DNA from: an uncultured Lachnospiraceae bacterium
Lineage (GTDB): Bacteria > Bacillota > Clostridia > Lachnospirales > Lachnospiraceae
Reading direction: 5' to 3'
Assembly (NCBI GenBank): GCA_910585605.1
Contig: CAJUFL010000001.1
Span: 112,248-176,247, forward strand
DNA: 64,000 nucleotides
The position numbers were made by a program, and so were the translations under genes. Shown here piece after piece: positions 50,154-59,684 of the stretch. The notes beneath the pieces are model-generated. The model was not told the origin of the DNA, made no database searches, and was given only the letters and a program-made list of their open reading frames with translations. How positions within the stretch are numbered: position 1 is the stretch's first letter; every line of letters begins with the position of its first letter.

Positions 50154-52220
50154 ATGTATAAAAATCAGGTTTCGTTTCAAAAATCCGATTTTACTATGAA
50201 AGAAAATTCGGAATATATGAAAGAACAGAATCAGGAAATTCTTCTTGGAAAAGAAGAAGGATTAGATGTTTCTCTTTATTCTAATCCAGAATTTAACTGG
50301 CTTCAAATGGAACAGATTCGAATGGGTATGAAGGATAAAGTAGATGTTTCTATATATGCTGATCCTTCTTATAGTTATGAAACTATGAAGCAGGTCAGAC
50401 TTTCTTTTTATTCTTCCAATGATCTTATTCCTTATCTAAACAGAGGATTTGTAGATGATGAATTGGAACAGATCAGGCTGGCTTTGGAAGATGATCTTCC
50501 TATTGACACATGGCTGACTGATGATATGTATGTTCAGCAGATTTATGAAATTAGAATAGGTTTATATGAAGGACTGGATGTTTCTGTATATGCTGATTCC
50601 AAATATAATTGGATGCAGATGCAGGAAATCCGCCTTGGACTGGAAAAAAAGCTAAAGGTTTCTGTTTATACAAATTGTTTATTTAATCATTGGCAGATGC
50701 AGGAAATCCGTCTTGGGTTAGAAGCAGGGTTGGATGTAAAATCTTATGCCAAACTGATTTTTTCCAGTACGGATATGAAGAAAAAGCGGGAAGCTCTTTT
50801 AAAGGATAAAACAGCAAATCATCCTGTTGCTGATAAACTGGGTATAAATATTAGATCTATAGCTAAGAAAGAATTCAGTATTTTTGTAGAGGATGACGGA
50901 ACAAAAGCTTTTGCATTTATTCCATGGATTGCAGGTAATATAGTTACAGAAGAAGACATTCATGAAGCACTTGCAACACGTGGAATTACGATCGGAATCA
51001 AAGAGGAAGCCATTATCGATATGATTAAGCAAAGAAGAATGAATGAGAAAATATTGATTGCAGAAGGAACGCCTGCCAAGACCGGTGAGAATGGCTGGTA
51101 TGAATTTTTTGTCCGGCTTGATCTGCCCCGTATTCCAGCACCGCTCCCTGACGGAGGTGTTGATTATGTCAATATAGAAGCTTTTGAGATGGTGGATGAA
51201 GGAGAAAAAATTGCTGTATATCATCCTGCCCAGAAAGGAACAGATGGTCAGAATATTTTTGGAGAAGTACTTCACGCTAATAACGGTATCGAAAAGAAGC
51301 CGTTAAAAGGAAAAGGATTCATCATTGATTCTGACGGAGTAACGTATTTTTCAAAAATGAATGGAAAGTTTGAATATATAAACGGTCAGATTATTATTTC
51401 AAATATGATCGTCGTGCGTGAGGATGTCACAGCCGTCACAGGCAAACTGGAGGTGGATGGTTCCGTTTATGTAGTCGGAAGTGTTTATTCAGGTGGTCAT
51501 ATTGAAGCAACAGGGGATATTATTGTTGAGCATAATGTAGAAGCGGGCAGGTTGATTGCCGGTGGTAATATTATGATAAAAAAGGGAAGCTGTTCCAAGC
51601 ATGACTGTTTTATTGAGGCAAAAGGAGAAGTTTCCGGCAGTTTTTTTGAAGCTGCTAATATTGATGCAGAAGGTAACGTGAAAGCAAACTATATTATGAA
51701 CAGTAATATTAATACGATGGGAAAAGTGATTGTTTCCGGCAGTAAAGGTATGCTTCTCGGTGGCAGGGTCTGTGCAGTAATGGGTGTAGATACTTATAAC
51801 CTGGGAAACAAATCTCATATAAAAACATATCTGGAAATAGGAAAAAATGAGCTTTACCATAGAAAACAGGCTATGTTTGCAAAGAAGAGAGATCAGATTT
51901 TAAGTGAATTATCAATGCTTGAAGAAAAATGGAATAAGATTTTGAAAAATCTTCCCCCGGATAAAGAACAGGCAATGGAACTGGTCAAAAAACTGAATGC
52001 TGCGATTGTAACTAAAGATCATGAATTAGCTGATCTGGATGCAGATGTATCTAAGCTGGCCAATATTACTGATCAGGATATGAAAGCAGTTATTGTAAGA
52101 GGCAACGCATATGAAGGAAGCAGTATTGAGATTAATACCATAAAATATATGCTTTCAACACATGTAAGCAGAATTATATTTAAGCTAAAAAATAATAGTG
52201 TTGTAATGGTCAGATTATAA
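50154..52220 (+). CDS. FapA-like (DUF342) protein with seven N-terminal 26-residue repeats
   Basis: A 688-residue soluble protein. Residues about 31-215 hold seven repeats of about 26 residues with consensus GLDVSVYADxxYNWxQMQEIRLGL (for example YEGLDVSVYADSKYNWMQMQ). After this comes the FapA/DUF342 region: the N-terminal part near 240-400 (VDYVNIEAFEMVDEGEKIAV) and a beta-helix near 430-570 (KLEVDGSVYVVGSVYSGGHI), then a coiled coil (about 575-650). FapA-type proteins affect flagellar assembly or localise signalling complexes, but no flagellar gene is near. The next gene is an HD-GYP protein 20 bp downstream, so they are probably cotranscribed. Confidence 0.82.
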   Translation: MYKNQVSFQKSDFTMKENSEYMKEQNQEILLGKEEGLDVSLYSNPEFNWLQMEQIRMGMKDKVDVSIYADPSYSYETMKQVRLSFYSSNDLIPYLNRGFVDDELEQIRLALEDDLPIDTWLTDDMYVQQIYEIRIGLYEGLDVSVYADSKYNWMQMQEIRLGLEKKLKVSVYTNCLFNHWQMQEIRLGLEAGLDVKSYAKLIFSSTDMKKKREALLKDKTANHPVADKLGINIRSIAKKEFSIFVEDDGTKAFAFIPWIAGNIVTEEDIHEALATRGITIGIKEEAIIDMIKQRRMNEKILIAEGTPAKTGENGWYEFFVRLDLPRIPAPLPDGGVDYVNIEAFEMVDEGEKIAVYHPAQKGTDGQNIFGEVLHANNGIEKKPLKGKGFIIDSDGVTYFSKMNGKFEYINGQIIISNMIVVREDVTAVTGKLEVDGSVYVVGSVYSGGHIEATGDIIVEHNVEAGRLIAGGNIMIKKGSCSKHDCFIEAKGEVSGSFFEAANIDAEGNVKANYIMNSNINTMGKVIVSGSKGMLLGGRVCAVMGVDTYNLGNKSHIKTYLEIGKNELYHRKQAMFAKKRDQILSELSMLEEKWNKILKNLPPDKEQAMELVKKLNAAIVTKDHELADLDADVSKLANITDQDMKAVIVRGNAYEGSSIEINTIKYMLSTHVSRIIFKLKNNSVVMVRL

Positions 52221-52239
52221 ATAGGAGAAGGAGGTAAGG

Positions 52240-53343
52240 GTGGGAATGGCACGTGATACGATTTTAATTTTTGAAGATGATGTGGAAAGCCGCAAAAAAC
52301 TAGCTGAGATATTTCAGGATAAATATAAAGTTTTAGGAGCTTCAGATGAAAGGGAAGGACTTAAAATATTAAGAGAACATGCAACGTCTATTGCGGTTGT
52401 CCTGGTAAATCTTATGATACCAGTAAAGGATAATTTTCAAGTAATGCAACGGTTAGGTGAAAAGAAGTTTTTGACGAGAATTCCTTTTATCATGATCACA
52501 AGTGAAAAAACGGCGGAATATGAGAAAAAAGGATATGAATGCGGTATGGTAAGTTATATTAAAAAACCGTTTCATTCTGGTATTGTCAGACAACTGGTAG
52601 ATAATGTAGTTGAAGTATTCCAGTATAAAATGCAGCTTGAAGTTACAGTGAAGAATCAGACTGAAAAGCTGAAAAAACAAAATGAAATGTTAAAAAAGCT
52701 GACGGAAAAGCAAAAACATATGAATGAAGTAATTATTAATTCGTTAAGTAATATTGTAGAATTCAGGAATCTGGAATCGGAACAGCATATAAAAAGAATT
52801 CGGGAATTATCTATTTGTCTTGGAACAAGTGTAATGAAGCTGTATCCGGAGTATGCACTTACAGAAGAGAAAATCGAAATCATCAGATGGGCATCTTCCC
52901 TGCATGATATTGGTAAAATCGTAATTCCAGATAATATTATATTGAAAGCGGGTAAATTGAATGATGATGAATATGAGGTTATCAAATCTCATACGACGAA
53001 GGGTGCAGAAATTATAGAAAAACTGATTAATCTGGATAATGAAGTGCTATGTGAGTATGCTTATGATATAGCCAGACATCATCATGAAAAATATGATGGA
53101 AATGGTTATCCAGATGGTCTGAAAGGGGAAGAAATCAGTATTGCAGCACAAATTGTTTCACTGGTGGATGTATATGACGCCCTTACTTCAAAGCGGGTTT
53201 ATAAAGCGGCATATGAAACAGATAAAGCTTTTCAGATGATCATCAATGGTCAAAGCGGAGCGTTTTCGTCCAAGTTATTAAAAGCTTTTACCGAAGTGAG
53301 AGAAGACTTTGAAACGATTATAAAAAAATATTGTGATGATTAA
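52240..53343 (+). CDS. HD-GYP phosphodiesterase with a degenerate receiver domain
   Basis: A 367-residue protein: a receiver-like domain (about 6-130), a coiled coil (about 130-165) and an HD-GYP domain with LHDIGKIVIPDNIIL near 223, ARHHHEKYDGNGYPDGLKG near 277-295 and SLVDVYDALTSKRVYK near 305. HD-GYP proteins split cyclic di-GMP (or related dinucleotides). The receiver keeps the acidic pocket FEDD and the late Lys (IKKPF) but has Asn57 in VLVNLMIP where the phosphorylated Asp belongs. The start is a GTG at 52240 5 nt after AGGAGG; an ATG at 52246 is possible. It is paired with the FapA-like gene and followed by a strong terminator. Confidence 0.88.
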   Translation: MGMARDTILIFEDDVESRKKLAEIFQDKYKVLGASDEREGLKILREHATSIAVVLVNLMIPVKDNFQVMQRLGEKKFLTRIPFIMITSEKTAEYEKKGYECGMVSYIKKPFHSGIVRQLVDNVVEVFQYKMQLEVTVKNQTEKLKKQNEMLKKLTEKQKHMNEVIINSLSNIVEFRNLESEQHIKRIRELSICLGTSVMKLYPEYALTEEKIEIIRWASSLHDIGKIVIPDNIILKAGKLNDDEYEVIKSHTTKGAEIIEKLINLDNEVLCEYAYDIARHHHEKYDGNGYPDGLKGEEISIAAQIVSLVDVYDALTSKRVYKAAYETDKAFQMIINGQSGAFSSKLLKAFTEVREDFETIIKKYCDD

Positions 53344-53380
53344 AATACACATTGCTTTTAAAAAACAGTCATACTTCTTT

Positions 53381-53410
53381 AAGCAGCAGAACATAATCTG
53401 CTGCTTTTTT
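53381..53410 (+). terminator. Terminator of the FapA-HD-GYP transcript
   Basis: Perfect 8-bp stem GCAGCAGA (53383-53390) with TCTGCTGC (53397-53404), 6-nt loop, followed by six T. Confidence 0.9.
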
Positions 53411-53449
53411 ATATAATAAATATAGCATTAAAAGAATGAGGTATCTATT

Positions 53450-55165
53450 ATGACTTGTGAAGAAATGATATATAGCAATGATTTTTCAGATTTTATTATT
53501 AACTATCAGCAAGATGACAGGGAATCCAGAAAAATATACGAAGGAGGATGCATCAATATTATAAAAGAAAAAATTGCACTGATTCATGTTCCACGTACCC
53601 CTGAATATCTCACAAATCTGGAATCTGTTCCTTATTCTTATATTCCTAAATTATATGGATTAATGGATTCCTCTAATATGGAAGCGATAGGAGTAAAACA
53701 GATACAAAACCCAAATAATCTTGGATTAAGGGGTAAAAATGTTATAGTTGGTATAATCGATACTGGAATTGATTATACGAATCCTTTATTTTTGGATACA
53801 AACGGAAATTCACGAATCGGTGTTATATGGGATCAGACAATCAGAAATCTGGAGAGAAGCAATGAAGTTCCGGTTCCTTATTACGGAACTGCTTTTTCAA
53901 AAACACAGATTAATGCTGCATTGCAAAGTGAAAATCCATACGATATCGTGCCTTCTAATGATGATGACGGACATGGTACATTTATGTCAGGAATTGCAGC
54001 GGGAGGAGTAAATCTTGAAAATGATTTTACCGGAGTGGCAACAGAGGCAGAGATTGCAGTCGTAAAAGTAAAGGAAACGAAAAATTATTTGAGGGAATAT
54101 TTTGGGATACCGGAAGATATACCAGCCTATCAGGAATCGGATATCATATATGCGGTTGATTATTTAGTGGAATATGCCAGATTAAGAAAGATGCCACTTT
54201 CTATTTTTATCGGTATGGGAAGTAGTAATGGAGGACATCTCGGATTGACTTTTTTAGAGAGATATCTGGATTATATATTGGAAAATGTAGGAATTATGGT
54301 GAGTGTTTCCGCAGGAAATGAAGGAAGTGAGAGGCTTCATTATTCCGGACAAATGGATGAGGATACAGGAACCCAGCAGGTTGAAATTAATGTAGATGAG
54401 GGGCAGGAGGTTCTTACAATGGAATTTTGGGGAGATGCACCAACCACTTTTTCAATTGGCATTGTATCTCCACAGGGTGACCAGATTGAGCGGGTTTTGC
54501 CAAGATTCGGACAGGAAGAACTGGTATGGCTTCCGATTGCAAAATCAACCATTTACGTGGCATATCAATTAATAGAAACCTTTTCTGGTGATGAACTAAT
54601 TTTTATACGTATAACAAATCCTACACCGGGAATATGGCGTTTTATCGTATATGCAGAAGGGAATAATCCCAAATCTTTTAATATGTGGATGCCCCTTCGT
54701 CAGTTTCTAAGACCAGAGACTTATTTTTTAAAAGCAGATCCTGACAATACCATTACAATTCCGGGAAATTCTGAGCTGGTCATGACGATGACAGCCTATA
54801 ATCATTTAAACGGAAGTATATATTCAGAGGCAAGCAGAGGATATTATTCCAGAATACAGATGAAGCCGGATTTAACGGCACCTGGAGTGAATATTATGGG
54901 ACCGGGACGCAGGAATAATTTTGTGACAAAATCTGGTACTTCAGTGGCTGCTGCCCATAGTGCCGGAATTATGGCACTTTTTTTACAATGGAATATAGAA
55001 AATTATAGTGTAAATGTATTTTTTGCTATGCAGATTAAGAATTTTTTTATAAAAAATGCAATCCGTAACCCGAATATCAACTATCCGAATGAAGTATGGG
55101 GATATGGTATTATCAATGCAGAGCATGTCTTTGACAGCTTCCGGGTAACCAATTTTCCGATATAA
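53450..55165 (+). CDS. Csp-like subtilisin family (S8) protease
   Basis: A 571-residue subtilase without a signal peptide. Catalytic Asp104 is in GIIDTGIDYTNP, His175 in DDDGHGTFMSGIAAGG, and Ser near 500 in TKSGTSVAAAHSAGIMALF, so the triad is complete. A roughly 150-residue jelly-roll-like insertion lies between the His and Ser (TGTQQVEINVDEGQEVLTME, FSIGIVSPQGDQIERVLP), as in clostridial Csp proteases that act in spore germination and are made without export. A germination role is inferred by analogy only. It is a single gene, bounded upstream by a terminator. Confidence 0.87.
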   Translation: MTCEEMIYSNDFSDFIINYQQDDRESRKIYEGGCINIIKEKIALIHVPRTPEYLTNLESVPYSYIPKLYGLMDSSNMEAIGVKQIQNPNNLGLRGKNVIVGIIDTGIDYTNPLFLDTNGNSRIGVIWDQTIRNLERSNEVPVPYYGTAFSKTQINAALQSENPYDIVPSNDDDGHGTFMSGIAAGGVNLENDFTGVATEAEIAVVKVKETKNYLREYFGIPEDIPAYQESDIIYAVDYLVEYARLRKMPLSIFIGMGSSNGGHLGLTFLERYLDYILENVGIMVSVSAGNEGSERLHYSGQMDEDTGTQQVEINVDEGQEVLTMEFWGDAPTTFSIGIVSPQGDQIERVLPRFGQEELVWLPIAKSTIYVAYQLIETFSGDELIFIRITNPTPGIWRFIVYAEGNNPKSFNMWMPLRQFLRPETYFLKADPDNTITIPGNSELVMTMTAYNHLNGSIYSEASRGYYSRIQMKPDLTAPGVNIMGPGRRNNFVTKSGTSVAAAHSAGIMALFLQWNIENYSVNVFFAMQIKNFFIKNAIRNPNINYPNEVWGYGIINAEHVFDSFRVTNFPI

Positions 55166-55306
55166 AATTTGTTATTCAAAGGAGGCTAATAAGACTTTGA
55201 TACATTTTTGTAACAAATATGATATAAACTCTTAAATATCCAAACGAGTGCAGTAAAAAGTGCTGTATTTGAGAAGTATTCGCTGGTAAAAAGGAGGGTA
55301 TATATT

Positions 55307-57574
55307 ATGGGGAGAAAAATGTATGGAAAAGCAATGACAATAATTATGATGATATCTATGATTTTATCTATCGCTTCTTGTGGGAAAAATCAGGAGCAAC
55401 AGGGTCAAAATGAAAAAAAAGAAGAAAATCATGAAAAAAAACCTGCAAATGGAGTGATATATGAAGAAAAGGATATACATTTAGAAAATATAAAAGGAAA
55501 AATCACTATATTTAGGATAAAAGAAGATAAGATTTATTTTATTGCTGAACAATCTTCTACACAAGATAATGAAGGAGAAGAAGTGCAGGAATATAAATCT
55601 GTTTTAAATTTGTATAAGGCTGATCAGAATGGAGAAGGATTAAAGGAAATATATACTTTTGAAATCAATGAAAATCAAGGTATTTATGATATTATGGTAA
55701 ATAGTTCACAGGAAATCCTGCTTGCTGTTTCAACATTTGATAATAAAACAGGGAGCTCTAATTTTACAATTTTAAAGATAGATGAAAATGGCAGGGAATT
55801 GGAAAATGAAGATATTACTGAAAACCTGAAGGCTACAGGAGAATCCCATGTTAATAGCTTTCTTCTGGATTCTGAGGACAGAATGATTATTTCTGTAGAA
55901 AATGAGGTCAAAGTACTGGATGAGAATTATAAGCTTATTCATACAATAAAAGGTGATATATCATTGGCCCGTGGCCTCGCATTCTCAAAGGATGGTAAAA
56001 TAATATGCGGAGGAGTTAATCAGGCAAATAGTACAGTGGTAATAGAATTAGATATAGAAGAAGAACAATGGGGAGAAACTTATAATATAGATTCTCAGGA
56101 TGTTTATGATTTACTGGATGGAAAAGAATATGATTTTTACTATAAGTATGATGATGGAATTTACGGATATAATACTATTGATAAAAGCAGTATAAAAGTT
56201 ATGGATTTCTTTGATTCGAATATTAATCCGGGTTTTAGTGACAGTATTATTCCAATCGGAGAGGAAGAAATGTTAGGGTATTCTTTTGATGAAACTGGTA
56301 ATTTGTCAAAGATTGTAAAATATGTTAAAGCAGATCATTCTGTAGATGTGGATAATTGGGTAATTACAGTGGGATTTATGTCTGGCGGTCAGGAAATTAA
56401 AAACCATGCAATAGAATTTAATAAAAAAAATAAAAAATATAAGATAGAGATTAAAGATTATTATGATGAGGAAGATCCGGAAGTAAAGATCAATGCCGAT
56501 ATTGCTGCGGGTAATTTTCCAGATATTATTTTTATGGATGAACTTCCTTATGAACAATATGCAGCAAAAGGATTATTAGAAGACCTGACTCCTTATTTTG
56601 AAAAGGATTCTGAAATAAATACAAGTGATATGGTTGATTCCGTATTAGAAGCAATTAAGAAAGACGGAAAAATCTATTATTATCCACCGCTTTTTTATAT
56701 GAATACGCTTGCAGCAAATTCTAAGATTGTAAATAAAAATAGCAAATGGACTTTTCACGATTTAAAGGAAATTATAAAGAATAATGGGACGGAAGCTTTT
56801 GGTCCGGTAAGTAAATCAGATTTACTGGATACCTTTTTAAGAGGTGGTTCTTCTGATTTTATAGATTATCAGACAGGAAAATGCAGCTTTGATAGCCAGG
56901 ATTTCAAGGATATTCTTGAAATCTGTAATAGCAGCAGCAATGAGGAGACAGAATATAATGAAGATTATTTAACTTCTGAAAGATTGATTCATGATGAGAA
57001 AATATCACTTTCATTAAGGTATATCACAAACATTGAGGATATATTGATAGATAAACAGTTATTTAATGGAAATCTTGTTTATATTGGATTTCCAGGCAGG
57101 GATGAAGGAAAATCTTATTTTGAAATAAAGAGTCCGATCGGTATCTATAGTAAATCTAAAGTAAAGGAAGGTGCGTGGGAATTTATTCGTACTTTTATGA
57201 CGAAGGAATATCAGGGAAAATTTGATGAATATAATTCCTGCATACCTCTAAGAAAGGATTGTCTTGATATGAAGATCAAACGGGCAATGACGACAGAAAC
57301 TTATACAGATGAATTAGGACAAGAAGTTACTCCAATTAAATCCAGTATAGACTGGGGAGATATTGTAGTGGATATTGCACCGGCTGATCAAGAGGAAATA
57401 AATATGTTTATGGATTTGATCAATCATACAAAAAGGGTATATCATCATAATGAGATTGTAAATAGTATTATTCAGGAGGAAGCAGCTTATTATTTTGCGG
57501 GAGAAAAAAATTTAGATGATACTGTGAAAATTATTCAAAACAGAGTGGAAACCTATGTAAATGAAAAACGTTAG
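55307..57574 (+). CDS. Solute-binding lipoprotein with an extra N-terminal domain
   Basis: A 755-residue extracellular lipoprotein: lipobox SIASC with Cys25, a polar linker, a beta-rich region (about 50-340) with repeated strand-turn units such as SQEILLAVSTFDNKTGSSN and LAFSKDGKIICGGVNQ that could be a propeller, then a bacterial type 1 solute-binding domain (about 345-755) with ADIAAGNFPDIIFMDELPYE and PPLFYMNTLAANSKIV, typical of sugar-binding proteins. No permease or ATPase gene is adjacent, so its transporter, if any, is elsewhere. Start ATG 55307 with AAAGGAGG. Confidence 0.82.
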   Translation: MGRKMYGKAMTIIMMISMILSIASCGKNQEQQGQNEKKEENHEKKPANGVIYEEKDIHLENIKGKITIFRIKEDKIYFIAEQSSTQDNEGEEVQEYKSVLNLYKADQNGEGLKEIYTFEINENQGIYDIMVNSSQEILLAVSTFDNKTGSSNFTILKIDENGRELENEDITENLKATGESHVNSFLLDSEDRMIISVENEVKVLDENYKLIHTIKGDISLARGLAFSKDGKIICGGVNQANSTVVIELDIEEEQWGETYNIDSQDVYDLLDGKEYDFYYKYDDGIYGYNTIDKSSIKVMDFFDSNINPGFSDSIIPIGEEEMLGYSFDETGNLSKIVKYVKADHSVDVDNWVITVGFMSGGQEIKNHAIEFNKKNKKYKIEIKDYYDEEDPEVKINADIAAGNFPDIIFMDELPYEQYAAKGLLEDLTPYFEKDSEINTSDMVDSVLEAIKKDGKIYYYPPLFYMNTLAANSKIVNKNSKWTFHDLKEIIKNNGTEAFGPVSKSDLLDTFLRGGSSDFIDYQTGKCSFDSQDFKDILEICNSSSNEETEYNEDYLTSERLIHDEKISLSLRYITNIEDILIDKQLFNGNLVYIGFPGRDEGKSYFEIKSPIGIYSKSKVKEGAWEFIRTFMTKEYQGKFDEYNSCIPLRKDCLDMKIKRAMTTETYTDELGQEVTPIKSSIDWGDIVVDIAPADQEEINMFMDLINHTKRVYHHNEIVNSIIQEEAAYYFAGEKNLDDTVKIIQNRVETYVNEKR

Positions 57575-57629
57575 CATAACCTCTAAAAAACTATTGATAA
57601 ATGCCAAAGGAGAGTTTATTATTGATTTA

Positions 57630-57659
57630 TTGTTAATTCGGAAGGAAACATTATATAAT
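57630..57659 (+). promoter_or_regulatory. Probable promoter of the HAD phosphatase gene
   Basis: TTGTTA (57630-57635), 18-nt spacer, TATAAT (57654-57659). The start codon is 45 nt downstream at 57705. Confidence 0.55.
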
Positions 57660-57704
57660 AAAATATTATATAAATTCGTTTAAAATCCGGGAAAGGAATA
57701 TGTT

Positions 57705-58598
57705 ATGATTAAATTGATTGTATCTGATATGGATGGAACTTTATTTAATTCTAATCAGGAAATATCTCCTATGAATCTGGCAGCTATCAGGGAAGCAGAG
57801 AAACAAAATGTTCGTTTTATGATTGCTACAGGAAGAAGTGTCGATACGATTGCACCTACTGTTAAGCAATATGATCTGCATTGCGGGCTGATTCTGTTAA
57901 ACGGAGCGGAAGTAAGGGATGAGCAGAATCATATTATCAATACCATTAATATTGATTATGAAAAAATACCGGAACTTGCCGACATGCTAAACAGGCAGGG
58001 ATATTTTCCAGAATATATGACAAATAAAGGTCCTCAGTTTTGCGGTACTAAAAAAATGATGGAAGAAAATATGGGATGGCGGATGATGTGCCTTGACCGC
58101 AGTCATACTCTTTCTTTTGAAGAAGCAGTGGAATTAGGAAAAAGCAGTGTGTTTCAGCAGTCATTGACAAGAAATGATACTTTAGAAGATATGTTTGCAA
58201 AAGAACTTGAAATCCGTAAAATTATTGTATTTAATCCGGATAGGGAATATAATACAAAAAACAGGACAGAATTGGTAGAACGGTTTCCGGATTTATCTAT
58301 TTTATCTTCTTATCCGGAAAATATTGAAATTAACAGTAAAAATGCCCAGAAAGGTTATGGTCTGTTAAAGGCAATTGAAAAGATGGGGATCGCCAAAGAG
58401 GAAGTTGCAGTATTTGGTGATGGATTGAATGATTTTTCTATGTTTGAATTATTTCCGAATGCTTTTGCTCCCGCCAATGCAGAACCGGAAATCAGAAAAA
58501 AGGCAAAAGAAGTAATACCTTCGAATAATGATGACGGAGTAGGAAAAAAGATATTTGAATTATTATTTAAGAATAAAGAAGAAGCATTTATATCTTAA
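57705..58598 (+). CDS. Cof-type HAD-superfamily phosphatase
   Basis: A 297-residue cytosolic phosphatase of the HAD IIB (Cof) subfamily. Motif I is SDMDGTLFNSNQEIS at 7-21, motif II ATGRS near 44, and motif IV VFGDGLNDFSMFELF near 240, with a Lys before it. Such enzymes dephosphorylate sugar phosphates or flavin/pyridoxal phosphates; the substrate cannot be read from sequence. It has its own promoter and a 59-bp gap to the fumarase alpha gene. Confidence 0.9.
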   Translation: MIKLIVSDMDGTLFNSNQEISPMNLAAIREAEKQNVRFMIATGRSVDTIAPTVKQYDLHCGLILLNGAEVRDEQNHIINTINIDYEKIPELADMLNRQGYFPEYMTNKGPQFCGTKKMMEENMGWRMMCLDRSHTLSFEEAVELGKSSVFQQSLTRNDTLEDMFAKELEIRKIIVFNPDREYNTKNRTELVERFPDLSILSSYPENIEINSKNAQKGYGLLKAIEKMGIAKEEVAVFGDGLNDFSMFELFPNAFAPANAEPEIRKKAKEVIPSNNDDGVGKKIFELLFKNKEEAFIS

Positions 58599-58657
58599 GA
58601 AAATATAGCAGTTTATACAATTTGTAAGAAGCAGTCTATTGGAAGCAGGAGGACATA

Positions 58658-59500
58658 ATGAGAACAATTCATACAGATGATATTATAAAAAATGTCAAGG
58701 AGATGTGTATAGAAGCGAATCTGCATCTGTCAAAGGATATGGCAGATGCAATCAAAAATGCAGAGGAGTCTGAAAACGGAGAATTGGGAAAACAGATTTT
58801 AGGGCAGCTGATTGAAAATATGGAGATTGCAGGAAAAGAAGAGATTCCTATCTGTCAGGATACGGGGATGGCTGTTTTCTTTATCAGACTGGGGCAGGAT
58901 TTACATATTGAAGGTAGGAATCTGACAGATGCTGTTAATGAAGGAGTACGGCAGGGGTATGAAGAAGGATATCTTCGTAAATCTGTTGTGGGAGATCCAT
59001 TGCTTCGTGAAAATACAAAGGATAATACGCCAGCTGTCATTCATTATGATATCGTACCTGGAGATAAATTAGAAATATTGATTGCTCCAAAGGGATTTGG
59101 TTCTGAAAATATGAGCCGGGTTTTTATGTTAAAGCCGGCAGACGGAGCGCAAGGTGTAAAAGAAGCAGTTTTGCAGGCAGTAATGGATGCGGGTCCCAAT
59201 GCCTGCCCTCCTGTTGTTGTCGGAGTGGGAATAGGGGGTGACTTTGAAAAAGCTGCGATTATGGCAAAAAAAGCATTGACCCGTAATGTAAATAAGGGTT
59301 CTGATTTACCACATATCAGGGAGATGGAGAAAGAGCTGCTTGCCAGGATTAATGATTCTGGAATCGGTCCGGGAGGGCTTGGAGGAAAAACAACGGCAAT
59401 TGCTGTGAATATCGAGACTTACGCTACTCATATTGCAGGTCTTCCGGTAGCAGTCAATATGTGCTGTCATGTAAACCGGCATGTGACGAGAGTATTATAA
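58658..59500 (+). CDS. Class I fumarate hydratase, alpha subunit
   Basis: A 280-residue subunit of the iron-sulfur fumarase/tartrate dehydratase family, interconverting fumarate and malate. Cysteines for the [4Fe-4S] cluster are visible in IPICQDTGMAVFF (near 65), DAGPNACPPVVVGVGIGG (near 180) and at the end in NMCCHVNRHVTRVL. The beta subunit gene follows 184 bp later. Whether the substrate is fumarate or L-tartrate is not certain from sequence; fumarate is the commoner case. Confidence 0.92.
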   Translation: MRTIHTDDIIKNVKEMCIEANLHLSKDMADAIKNAEESENGELGKQILGQLIENMEIAGKEEIPICQDTGMAVFFIRLGQDLHIEGRNLTDAVNEGVRQGYEEGYLRKSVVGDPLLRENTKDNTPAVIHYDIVPGDKLEILIAPKGFGSENMSRVFMLKPADGAQGVKEAVLQAVMDAGPNACPPVVVGVGIGGDFEKAAIMAKKALTRNVNKGSDLPHIREMEKELLARINDSGIGPGGLGGKTTAIAVNIETYATHIAGLPVAVNMCCHVNRHVTRVL

Positions 59501-59566
59501 TTTATGCAGAAAATGAAAATAGGCTCTTTATAACCACAGATGCCACTATACCATTGAAAGTGCACT

Positions 59567-59594
59567 TTGCAGATAAACATATATATTATATAAT
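59567..59594 (+). promoter_or_regulatory. Possible promoter of the fumarase beta gene
   Basis: TTGCAG (59567-59572), 16-nt spacer, TATAAT (59589-59594) in the 184-bp gap between the two fumarase genes. The -35 is a weak match, so read-through from the alpha gene is equally likely. Confidence 0.35.
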
Positions 59595-59684
59595 TTTATG
59601 AAATATCAACAGATCAGTACGTTAAAATAAAAATACAAATAACCGTATTACAATAATGTTCTTAAATGGAAACGGAGAAAAGAG

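Noticed and set aside
55177..55238. A strong AAAGGAGG followed by a short TTG-initiated frame
   Set aside because: The frame has about 12 codons and no recognisable product; probably chance or the remains of a lost gene.
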